Below are positions 18,140-25,218 of a stretch of 36,859 nucleotides of DNA, piece after piece. Origin of the DNA: Kiritimatiellia bacterium (GTDB lineage: Bacteria; Verrucomicrobiota; Kiritimatiellia; RFP12; UBA1067); NCBI GenBank assembly GCA_028686345.1, contig JAQUCE010000048.1, positions 1-36,859 on the forward strand, in the 5' to 3' direction. A model generated the notes under the pieces. It saw only the letters and a program-made list of their open reading frames with translations. It did no database searches and was not told where the DNA came from. Numbering within the stretch: the stretch's first letter is position 1; every line of letters begins with the position of its first letter. The translations under genes and the position numbers were made by a program.

Positions 18140-19219
18140 ATGAAGATGACACAGGGAATGACCCTATTAGCGGCGGCACTGCTGCTGGCGCTGAGTGAAC
18201 CAATGGTGCGGGCGCAGGAGTTCGCAATCGAATCGTTTGATAGCACGGGGCGGCTGACGTTCAACGAAATCTCAACCGCGGAGACATATCGAGTCGAGTG
18301 GAGAACAAATCTGTTGGCAGGCGCCTGGAGCAGCAGCGCACCCGGCATCGAGGCCGTGTCGCCCACGGGAAGTGGGACGCTGACGGTGACGGTCGGGGTG
18401 GCGCACGTTTCGTGCTTCTACCGGGTGGTGGCAACGGTGACGAACGCGCCTCCATCCGCACCACCTAGCGGTATGGTGCTGATCCCCGCCGGGACGAACA
18501 GCGGCACGGATCCGGACTTCGGTGTCTACAGCCTGACAGTCGGAGCCTTCTACATGGATCAGTATGAGGTGACCAAAGCGCTGTGGGACGAGGTCTACAC
18601 GTGGGCGATTGCTAACGGGTATAGTTTTGATAATGCCGGTTCAGGCAAGGCCTCCAACCATCCGGTACATACGGTCAATTGGTATGACTGTGTGAAGTGG
18701 TGCAATGCCCGCAGCGAGATGGATGGCAGAGAGCCCTGCTACACGGTCAGCAGCAACATCTATAAAAGCGGACAGAGTGCGCCTGACTGCATCCTCGCCG
18801 CCAACGGTTACCGTCTGCCGACCAACGACGAGTGGAAGTATGCTGCACGCGGCGGGCTGCAAGGGAAGCGCTTCCCGTGGGGCGATACGGTTACGCACAG
18901 TCAGGCGAACTATTATAGTTCCAGCAATGACAGCTATGACATCAGCCCGACGCGTGGACATCACCCAGATTATAACGATGGAAGTGAGCCATACACGAGT
19001 CCAGTTGGCAACTTTGAGCCGAACGGGTTCGGGCTTTATGACATAGCGGGCAACGTTTGGGAGTGGTGTAATGACGCGCAGGGATCATCCCGCTACATCC
19101 GTGGCGGGTGCTGGACCTACCGCGCAATCATGCTGCGTTGTCGCTACGAGAACTGGGACTCCCCGGAGTACTCGGGCCTCGCCGGCGGCGGCTATGGGTT
19201 TCGTGCTGTCTGCCGTTAA
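18140..19219 (+). CDS. Secreted FGE/SUMF1-fold protein
   Basis: 359 residues with a signal peptide (LLAAALLLALSEPMVRAQ). A fibronectin-like lead (about 28-105, LTFNEISTAETYRVEWRTNLLAGAW) is followed by the formylglycine-generating-enzyme sulfatase domain (about 112-359). Its hallmarks are MVLIPAGTNSGTD, MDQYEVTKALWDEV, YRLPTNDEWKYAARGG, FPWGD, GNVWEWCND, RGGCW and GFRAVCR. In human FGE the two catalytic Cys lie close together near the CxxxxC after RGGSW. Here only one Cys is present in the equivalent LRCRYEN segment, so true sulfatase-activating chemistry is doubtful. Many PVC bacteria carry such secreted FGE-fold proteins of unknown role. AGGA at 18129-18132 gives the start. Confidence 0.85.
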   Translation: MKMTQGMTLLAAALLLALSEPMVRAQEFAIESFDSTGRLTFNEISTAETYRVEWRTNLLAGAWSSSAPGIEAVSPTGSGTLTVTVGVAHVSCFYRVVATVTNAPPSAPPSGMVLIPAGTNSGTDPDFGVYSLTVGAFYMDQYEVTKALWDEVYTWAIANGYSFDNAGSGKASNHPVHTVNWYDCVKWCNARSEMDGREPCYTVSSNIYKSGQSAPDCILAANGYRLPTNDEWKYAARGGLQGKRFPWGDTVTHSQANYYSSSNDSYDISPTRGHHPDYNDGSEPYTSPVGNFEPNGFGLYDIAGNVWEWCNDAQGSSRYIRGGCWTYRAIMLRCRYENWDSPEYSGLAGGGYGFRAVCR

Positions 19220-19246
19220 GGGCTCCGCTTTCGGCTCCGTCTTCCG

Positions 19247-19375
19247 GGCTACGGCGATATCGGCTGGGTTACCTTCGAGCAGACCCGTGGCAAGCCGCGG
19301 ATCGATCTCTTAACCGGCAAACTGTTCGGCTCGGTGTGGAGCGGCAATGCCGGCTGGATAGCGGGCTGGGCGTGA
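19247..19375 (+). pseudogene. 3' fragment of a secreted GWxxF-type protein
   Basis: The frame reads GYGDIGWVTFEQTRGKPRI, then a DLLTGKLFGSVW segment, then SGNAGWIAGWA and a stop. This looks like the end of the repetitive GWI/DLxTGxxSGxxW modules found in secreted proteins of related bacteria. No start or upstream domain remains. It is probably a remnant left by the recombination that placed the FGE-fold gene here. Confidence 0.45.
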
Positions 19376-19452
19376 TGCGGCCGTGCACCGGCCGCACATT
19401 GACCAGGCAAGCCCACTTGGGCGTAGTTTGCACAACGTTTTCCCGTCCGCAG

Positions 19453-19513
19453 GTGTAGTAGTCGCTCTATGAGCGACACCATGCAAATGCCGCTCATAGA
19501 GCGGCTACTACAC
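19453..19513. repeat. 23-bp inverted repeat
   Basis: The left arm 19453-19475 (GTGTAGTAGTCGCTCTATG...) and right arm 19491-19513 are reverse-complementary with one mismatch, separated by 15 nt. It could form a strong hairpin. It shares the outer GTAG/CTAC ends of the other palindrome families in this window. Confidence 0.8.
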
Positions 19514-19647
19514 TGAGCGTCAAGGCTTGCGCGCGACTGGCAAGCTTCATCCTGGTTGAAACTGTAGGGTTGGCTCTATGAGCCAAACAAAGATTATGAA
19601 AGCCCATGGTGCGCCTTTGGCAAACAAACACCTGGTGTCAACTAATT

Positions 19648-19691
19648 GCTTCTTCCGTCTTCGCCAAGGCTACGCCGGACACAGAAGAAGC
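19648..19691. repeat. Hairpin with conserved core and GCTTCTTC/GAAGAAGC arms
   Basis: The core CTTCGCCAAGGCTACGCCGG is shared with 363-409, 5005-5050 and 20319-20367, but here the arms are GCTTCTTC and GAAGAAGC instead of CAGCCTTCC and GGAAAGGCTG. Arms change in a complementary way around a constant core. Confidence 0.7.
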
Positions 19692-19989
19692 AACCCTACA
19701 CCCCAGGGCACGGTTTTCACGCACCCTCCAACCTTGTCTTCTGCCTTGTCTCGAACCTCGTTTCTTTCGATCACTTGGTCACAGTTACCCCATCGTTTTT
19801 TCGCAGCGCGCCCCGCGGCGGACTTGCCTATTGGCCATAAATGCTCCACCCCGGCTGTCACGGCCCGCGGCTACAGTGCTCCGCATGTTGTAAGGAAGAA
19901 ACCGCTTGGGCGCAAGTATCACATTGTGATATAGTTGCTTTCGTTTTCAAAGACCTCGACACACGCATTGAACGAAAGGAACAGAAGAT

Positions 19990-20256
19990 ATGGCTAATAT
20001 GCTATTCAAAAGTGAAGTGAAATGGACGGGCGAATCGTTGCAGGCAGACGCACGCAGTGGAACGCATACCATTCGGATCGATGAACCCGAAATCCTGGGT
20101 GGCATGAATACCGGACCAAACCCGGTAGAACTGATTCTTTCCGCGCTGGGCGGATGTATGGTGGTACTCGTGAATCTGTTCGCCCCAGCTCATAACGTAC
20201 AGGTCAATGCGGTTGCGAAACAAACCGTAATAAGGCCCGATAAACAATCCAGCTGA
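19990..20256 (+). pseudogene. Truncated OsmC-family protein
   Basis: 88 residues. The N-terminal half matches OsmC/YhfA-type hydroperoxide-reducing proteins: a beta-hairpin start and GGMNTGPNPVELILSALGGCMVVLV, which contains one of the two catalytic Cys (the GGC Cys). The frame then ends in a short non-homologous tail and stops in repeat-like DNA. The C-terminal half with the second Cys is missing; normal length is about 135-140. GAAAGGA precedes the ATG, so it may still be translated, but it should be inactive. Confidence 0.75.
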
Positions 20257-20608
20257 GCGGGCGAAAGAAGTTCTAAAGTTATAAAGTTCGAGAGTGCTAA
20301 AGTTCCAACCACTTTGGGGCAGCCTTCCGTCTTCGCGCTTCGCGCTACGCCGGACACGGAAAGGCTGGACAACGAACCTTACGTAGCAATTGTTTGTTGT
20401 TCACGCTTCAGCGTGCCTTTTGTTCTCTTGTTTGTATTAAGAAGTTGCGGAGGTTTTAATCGTAAACCGCCATCGTCGCACAGCATCGTTAGCCGAACGC
20501 CTCTCTACGGCGACAAAATGATTGGGAGAGACGAGGTTTGAGACAAGGTATGAGACAAGGGTTTAGTTCGCAGCGAGTTCTTGAACACAACCCTCCGGGA
20601 GCGACAGG
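20257..20608. other. Gene-free region with two repeat copies
   Basis: Holds the hairpin at 20319-20367 (arms GCAGCCTTCCGT and ACGGAAAGGCTG) and the GTTCACGCTTCAGCGTG repeat at 20398-20420. No coding feature is supported. Confidence 0.55.
20319..20367. repeat. Covarying-arm hairpin, third CAGCCTTCC copy
   Basis: Arms GCAGCCTTCCGT and ACGGAAAGGCTG flank CTTCGCGCTTCGCGCTACGCCGG, so this copy has an altered loop but complete complementary arms. It is related to 363-409 and 5005-5050. Confidence 0.7.
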
Positions 20609-21104
20609 ATGACACCCATTCTTGAAAATAAACATTATAATCGGCCGTCGGTATTCGAGCCGGCCAGCCTTTTGCGCGAGGCGCGGCGTCAAAAATCTCT
20701 TCCAGCGGGAGAGGTGCCGGATATTTGTGTCCTTGACCCGGATGGCGATCTATCCCGGCACCTATGCGCGAATAGGCGCACATGCGCTGGCAATCGGCCG
20801 GTGCGCATTGCACGATGTCGATCATGTTGTGCAAGGCGGGGTCTGGACGACCGACGCTCCGTTCCGTGAGACAGCTGATGCAATTGCATTCGCACGCTCC
20901 GAAAACCTGCTGGCAGTTGAGATGGAGGCGGCGGCGCTCTATGCGTTGGCAGAGGCCAAAGCATATCCGATTATTTGTTTCGCCCATGTAACCAATCAAA
21001 TGGGCGTCAGCGAAAATGATTTCGAGAAGGGCGAGTCGGACGGCAACACGGCTTTCTTACATTTGATATCTATCATAGCGCAAGCTTGGAGGGCTAACCC
21101 ATGA
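20609..21104 (+). pseudogene. Nucleoside phosphorylase remnant, deleted and frameshifted
   Basis: The first frame (20609-20780) reads RPSVFEPASLLREARRQKSL and VPDICVLDPDGDL, like the N-terminus of PNP_UDP_1-family nucleoside phosphorylases. A second frame (about 20800-21104) has GGVWTTDAPFRETADAI, LLAVEMEAAALYALAEA and the C-terminal helices. These are the family's substrate-binding WTTDAPYRET and catalytic-site VEMEAAAL motifs. The middle, about 100 residues with the phosphate-binding site, is missing. The gene is therefore decayed by an internal deletion. Its end overlaps the methyltransferase start by ATGA, so the old operon order is preserved. Confidence 0.75.
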
Positions 21105-21718
21105 AAGTACGCGAGAGCGGCATGCCTGAAGCCGCAATGTGGCAGACATTTTTCAACACTGAAGCGATCCTCGATGCAATGGAATTGACCGGCAGCGTGC
21201 AAGACGCTGTGGAGTTCGGATGCGGCTACGGAACCTTTGCCATACCGGCGGCAAAACGGATCCGAGGCACACTCCACTGTTTCGACATTGATCCGGACAT
21301 GATCGAAGTCAGCAGATGCTTAGCCGAACAGGAGGATGTTCGAAACGTGCGGTTATGCCTGCGCGACTTCGTAACGCATGGAACAGACTTAGAGCAGACA
21401 TCCGTGGATTATGTTATGCTGTTCAATATTCTGCATGCTGAAGAGCCGATGCGGTTGTTACGCGAGGCGGATCGGATCCTAGCGCCTGGGGGCCACCTAG
21501 CGGTTATTCACTGGAATTGTGACCCCACGACCCCGCGGGGCCCGCCCATGGAGATGCGACCCAGCCCGGAGAGGTGCCGCCAATGGATCGAGGAGACAGG
21601 GTTTACAATTGAGAAGGCACCCGTTGATTTACCACCCTATCACTATGGTATCTTGGCGAGAACGAACGGTGGAATAACTTCTCACAGTTATATAAAAGAG
21701 GAAGCAAAGTACGAATGA
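21101..21718 (+). CDS. Class I SAM-dependent methyltransferase
   Basis: 205 residues with a Rossmann-type fold. Motif I is VEFGCGYGTFAIPAA (37-51), an acidic residue follows at LHCFDIDP, then DYVMLFNILHAEEP and ILAPGGHLAVIHW. It resembles the ubiE/type 11 group of small-molecule methyltransferases; the substrate cannot be read from sequence. It starts with an ATGA overlap on the remnant nucleoside phosphorylase and ends in an ATGA overlap, so it belongs to an operon with larE. Confidence 0.85.
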   Translation: MKVRESGMPEAAMWQTFFNTEAILDAMELTGSVQDAVEFGCGYGTFAIPAAKRIRGTLHCFDIDPDMIEVSRCLAEQEDVRNVRLCLRDFVTHGTDLEQTSVDYVMLFNILHAEEPMRLLREADRILAPGGHLAVIHWNCDPTTPRGPPMEMRPSPERCRQWIEETGFTIEKAPVDLPPYHYGILARTNGGITSHSYIKEEAKYE

Positions 21719-21735
21719 GAGATTTGGAGATAGAT

Positions 21736-22566
21736 ATGCAGGTTAGTTATGAACAACTTAAAGCTTTGATAGCGGAAATGGACGGCGTAGTGGTCGCTTA
21801 CTCGGGCGGAGTGGACAGCACTCTGTTGGCCGCGGCGGCGCACGATGCCTTGGGGGCGAGTGCATTGGCGGTCACAGCCTGCTCGCCCACATACCCAGAA
21901 CATGAACGCGCACAGGCCATCGCCCTGGCCAGCTTACTCGGTATGCGGCATGAATTGATCGAAACACACGAAAATGACAACCCAAACTACAGCAGCAACC
22001 CATCGGATCGTTGCTATTACTGCAAGCTCGAGCTATTCAAAGAGTTGCGCGGTATCATGCAGCGCGAAGGGCTTAACTTTGTACTCGACGGCTTCAATGC
22101 CGATGACCGCACGGATTTCCGGCCCGGCCATATTGCGGCCTGCGAATTGAAGGTGCGTTCACCGTTGAATGAGCTGGGGCTGACAAAGGCTGACATTCGT
22201 CGTCTGGCCCACGAACGCGGATTGCCGAATTGGGAGCAGCCCGCCTGCGCCTGCCTGGCTTCACGCATCCCTTACGGCGAGGAAATCACGCCCGCACGCC
22301 TGGCGCGTGAGGGGGCGGCCGAAGCGGCTATCCGTGAGTTGGGGTTCAAGACGCTGCGTGTGCGCGACCACGGCACACTTGCGCGCATCGAGCTAGCTGA
22401 GACGGAGATCGCTCGCGCATTGGAGGACGGCATGCGGCTACGGCTGATTGCAGCCTGCAAGCCACACGGTTATACATTTGTCTGCCTTGATCTGCAGGGC
22501 TACCGCACAGGCTCAATGAACGAGCTGCTCCCAATTGCAGAAACGTGTGGAACAACTTCCTCATAG
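21736..22566 (+). CDS. larE: LarE-family ATP-dependent sacrificial sulfur transferase
   Basis: 276 residues from ATG 21736 (GGAG at 21726-21729); an alternative ATG at 21715 overlaps the methyltransferase stop. The PP-loop SGGVDST (23-29) binds ATP. RCYYCKLELF and FNADDRTDFRPG are typical LarE sections. QPACACLASRIPYG (169-182) holds Cys171 and Cys173 where the family's sulfur-donating Cys lies. LarE adds sulfur to the pyridinium precursor of the nickel-pincer cofactor of lactate racemase-type enzymes, after LarB and before LarC. Neither larB, larC nor larA is in the window, so a different sulfur acceptor is possible. Confidence 0.88.
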   Translation: MQVSYEQLKALIAEMDGVVVAYSGGVDSTLLAAAAHDALGASALAVTACSPTYPEHERAQAIALASLLGMRHELIETHENDNPNYSSNPSDRCYYCKLELFKELRGIMQREGLNFVLDGFNADDRTDFRPGHIAACELKVRSPLNELGLTKADIRRLAHERGLPNWEQPACACLASRIPYGEEITPARLAREGAAEAAIRELGFKTLRVRDHGTLARIELAETEIARALEDGMRLRLIAACKPHGYTFVCLDLQGYRTGSMNELLPIAETCGTTSS

Positions 22567-22591
22567 ACAATTTCGATTTCAGTATAACGCA

Positions 22592-23491
22592 ATGGTGACA
22601 ATGGATATGAATATCCTTTATAGCAAAGAGCATGTCAACATAAAGGCGGGCGGTACGGCTTCGGCGTCAATGCCGCAGAGCGAAGTTGATCTGGATGCCT
22701 ATTTCGCTCGTATCCACTATGTCGGGCCGCGCGAGCCGACACTTGCCGTGCTGCATGCCATCCTTGGCCATCACACTGCGGCCATCCCTTTCGAGAACCT
22801 CGATGTGCTATTAGGGCGGCCCATCCAGCTAGATGCTGCCTCACTCCAGCAAAAATTGGTGTGCGATCACCGCGGTGGCTACTGCTTTGAGCAAAATGGG
22901 CTACTACTGCTGATATTGGCAGAACTCGGTTTTCAGGTCACGCCACTCTCCGCACGCACACGGATACTGCGGCCCCGCGATTTTACGCCGCCACGCACAC
23001 ACTTGTTCATTCGCATTGAGATAGCTGGCGAGATATGGATCGCGGATGCCGGCACTGGCGGGCTATCGTTAACCGCTGCAATCCGCCTCGACGCTACTGG
23101 CGAACAACTGACATCCAATGAACCCCGTCGAATTATTCGCGAAGATGGCCGCTATTTTCACCAGGTTAAACTCGGCGATGAATGGTCGGATGTCTGTGAA
23201 TTCACAGGTGAGGAGATGCCGCTGATCGACCGGGAACTAGCCAACTGGTGGACGAGCACCAACCCGAGCTCAACATTTCACCAAAACCTTATGGTCGCAC
23301 GTGCCGGGCTCGACGGAACGCGGCGCACGATATTAAACCGCGAATTCACGGTTCGCTGTGGCGCACGAATCATCGAGCGCCACGAGCTTGCTACGCCAGC
23401 GGAGCTGCTAGAGGTACTCGCTCAAAACTTTGATTTATACTTTCCCGCTGGCACACGCTTCGGAGACCATGGCTCTCCATGGCCGTCATAA
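22592..23491 (+). CDS. Arylamine N-acetyltransferase
   Basis: About 300 residues from ATG 22592, the first in-frame ATG after the larE stop; ATGs at 22601, 22607 and 22670 are also possible, and none has a good ribosome site. The catalytic triad of NAT enzymes is visible: Cys98 in RGGYCFEQN, His137 in PRTHLFIRI and Asp152 in IADAGTGGLS (numbers from 22592). IPFENLDVLLGRPI is another family marker. Known members transfer acetyl from acetyl-CoA to arylamines and hydrazines. A polyketide-amide-forming subgroup also exists. The protein is complete. It follows larE in the same direction after 25 bp and may be co-transcribed. Confidence 0.9.
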   Translation: MVTMDMNILYSKEHVNIKAGGTASASMPQSEVDLDAYFARIHYVGPREPTLAVLHAILGHHTAAIPFENLDVLLGRPIQLDAASLQQKLVCDHRGGYCFEQNGLLLLILAELGFQVTPLSARTRILRPRDFTPPRTHLFIRIEIAGEIWIADAGTGGLSLTAAIRLDATGEQLTSNEPRRIIREDGRYFHQVKLGDEWSDVCEFTGEEMPLIDRELANWWTSTNPSSTFHQNLMVARAGLDGTRRTILNREFTVRCGARIIERHELATPAELLEVLAQNFDLYFPAGTRFGDHGSPWPS

Positions 23492-23516
23492 ATATGTTCC
23501 TGAATTACACAGCCAA

Positions 23517-23535
23517 CACAGGCGGGACGCCTGTG
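23517..23535. repeat. Short perfect palindrome
   Basis: CACAGGCG and CGCCTGTG arms of 8 bp around GGA, followed by CTAC. It belongs to the same design as the units at 17772-18103 (arm, 3-5 nt, arm, with GTAG/CTAC flank). Confidence 0.75.
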
Positions 23536-23667
23536 CTACTTTGCGATGCGAAAGTTTATCGCAACACGAACCGTAAGTGTTGTGCTAAACGAGCCTAACC
23601 GCCATACAACAGACCATAAACGCGCCAACCGCAGCCAAGGCCCGCGGCGACAGTGCTGCGCATCAAC

Positions 23668-23715
23668 GTAGCTCCGATTTCCAATCGGACATGTCCGGTT
23701 GGAAACCGGAGCTAC
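23668..23715. repeat. 48-bp imperfect palindrome
   Basis: The two 24-nt halves (starting GTAGCTCCGATTTCC and ending GGAAACCGGAGCTAC) are reverse-complementary with two mismatches and no loop. The ends GTAGC/GCTAC match those of other families here. Confidence 0.8.
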
Positions 23716-24181
23716 AGAGGTCGGCTTCGCCACCGGTTGACTAGGATTATCATTCAACCCGTGAAAAGCGAGCTCTGTGGTGTAGAGTTGCTTCTACATG
23801 TCACGCCGTATGTAAGAAGGCGGAAGAAGCAATTAGCGGACACCGGGTGTTTGTTCGTCAAAGGCGCGCCAAGGGATTTCATAATCTTTGTTTGGCTCAT
23901 CCGTCTTCGTTCTTATTCTCCCTTGTCGCGTCATGGAGCGGGGTTTCGCCTTTGACGTTTTTCAATGCTTGGCATAGTTGCTGCGAACCAAATTGACATT
24001 GTAGGGCATTCTCAAATTAAACTGGTGTGATTCCCGTGCTCTAGCCAGTGCGTATATTTAAGATTTGCCTGTTGCATTCTAATGAGGATAGATGTAAATT
24101 TCAGTTTGTCTTTTAAAGGTAGTGCTATATTGAAGTTACTTGAATAGTTGCGATGCCATTACCATTTGATCAGGAGTATCT

Positions 24182-25189
24182 ATGAAAAAGCATTTTTCAA
24201 TAGAGTTTAGCAGGCTAATCACGGAAGTTCGCATATCTGCTTCAGTGTTTATTCATCGCTTTACACTCATTGGAAAAATAATCTTTGTGTTTCCTTTTAT
24301 ATCAGCACTCCTGCTGCAATCCGCGGCATGGGCCGGTTGGCCACAGCCCGCAAGGCTTGAGTTATGGGATGATCTTGACGAAGTTGTGGCAGCTGGATAC
24401 AACAATCTTACAAATCAAGCTCTGCTCTACCCTCCCACTGTGTTGACTGGCTGGCAGGTAATCGCTCCATCTGGTAGAACCGGCGAGCTGTCCTCGGTTA
24501 CTCTATCTCGTTCTGCTCCCGCAATGCTCTCAGCGGATGAGATCAATGCGGCACTCTCGATGGTGCCGCCGTCCGCACCTCCCAAAACAGCTTCATTTGA
24601 CATCGGGCTCGCGCCAACTCTCTCAGCCGGGTCAATAGACAGAATCGCTGAGCTGGCCCGTGCTCTGGACTATAACTGGCTGAACTGTTATTCATTTGTG
24701 CGCGACAATATACTTTTTGTGCCGTATGCAGACATCGTCCGCGGGCCGGTACGTACGCTGATCGACCGTGAGGGCAACAGCGCGGATCAATCTTTTCTGC
24801 TATTTGCCCTGTTGCGGGCATCCGGTTATGATGCAACGATATTTTATGATCCGTACTTTCATGTTGCTTTTACTGATTCCGCCACCGGCTATGATGCGGC
24901 GAATTGGCTGGGAATCTCCGTTTCCGGCACGCCGGCTGAGATTCAGCAGAGGATATTTAACATTCTTGATCGAGCCAGCCTTCACCCTGCCTTTGATTTG
25001 GGCGAAACGCCTGATGAAAGCTATGTCGCCTTTGACCACTTTTTCGTAGGGGTTGCATTAACCGCCGGCAGTTATACACTGCTCGACCCATCGTTCAAGC
25101 CGCAGAGGGTTAACACACCCGATCCGTTGCTGATCAGCGCGATGGGTGCAATCGTTCTAACCTGCTGGCCGAAGCCGCAGGAACGGTAA
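24182..25189 (+). CDS. Transglutaminase-like N-terminal half of a split RHS protein
   Basis: 335 residues. A long hydrophobic signal segment (FVFPFISALLLQSAAWA) is followed by a region with a transglutaminase-like fold (about residues 150-240: LDYNWLNCYSFVRDNI, REGNSADQSFLLFALLRASGY, DPYFHVAF). The catalytic Cys position reads GNSADQ, so it is probably non-enzymatic, as is usual for such modules in front of RHS repeats. The last residues (IVLTCWPKPQER) are out of frame. The +1-shifted frame reads GCNRSNLLAEAAGTV and runs straight into the next coding region. The gene is therefore broken by a one-base-type frameshift at about 25139-25147. Confidence 0.75.
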   Translation: MKKHFSIEFSRLITEVRISASVFIHRFTLIGKIIFVFPFISALLLQSAAWAGWPQPARLELWDDLDEVVAAGYNNLTNQALLYPPTVLTGWQVIAPSGRTGELSSVTLSRSAPAMLSADEINAALSMVPPSAPPKTASFDIGLAPTLSAGSIDRIAELARALDYNWLNCYSFVRDNILFVPYADIVRGPVRTLIDREGNSADQSFLLFALLRASGYDATIFYDPYFHVAFTDSATGYDAANWLGISVSGTPAEIQQRIFNILDRASLHPAFDLGETPDESYVAFDHFFVGVALTAGSYTLLDPSFKPQRVNTPDPLLISAMGAIVLTCWPKPQER

Positions 25190-25218
25190 CGAACGACTGG
25201 TCTGGATTCGGTCTCTTC

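Larger units (their letters stand above)
19376..19989. other. Gene-free region with several hairpins
   Basis: No supported gene. It contains the inverted repeat at 19453-19513, the small palindrome TTGGCTC-TAT-GAGCCAA near 19569-19585, and the covarying-arm hairpin at 19648-19691. A phrase (CGGCCCGCGGCTACAGTGCT, 19860-19879) recurs with changes near 23640. Confidence 0.6.
23492..24181. other. Gene-free region with palindromes
   Basis: About 690 bp without a supported gene. It contains the perfect palindrome CACAGGCG-GGA-CGCCTGTG (23517-23535), a 48-bp near-perfect inverted repeat (23668-23715) and a degenerate copy of other repeat phrases near 23630-23660 and 23815-23840. The last 150 bp are AT-rich and presumably hold the promoter of the next gene. 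AGGAG at 24170-24174 precedes ATG 24182. Confidence 0.6.

Noticed and set aside
19108-19458. Plus-strand 116-residue frame overlapping the end of the FGE-fold gene
   Set aside because: It is a frame shadow of the conserved FGE C-terminus followed by non-coding DNA.
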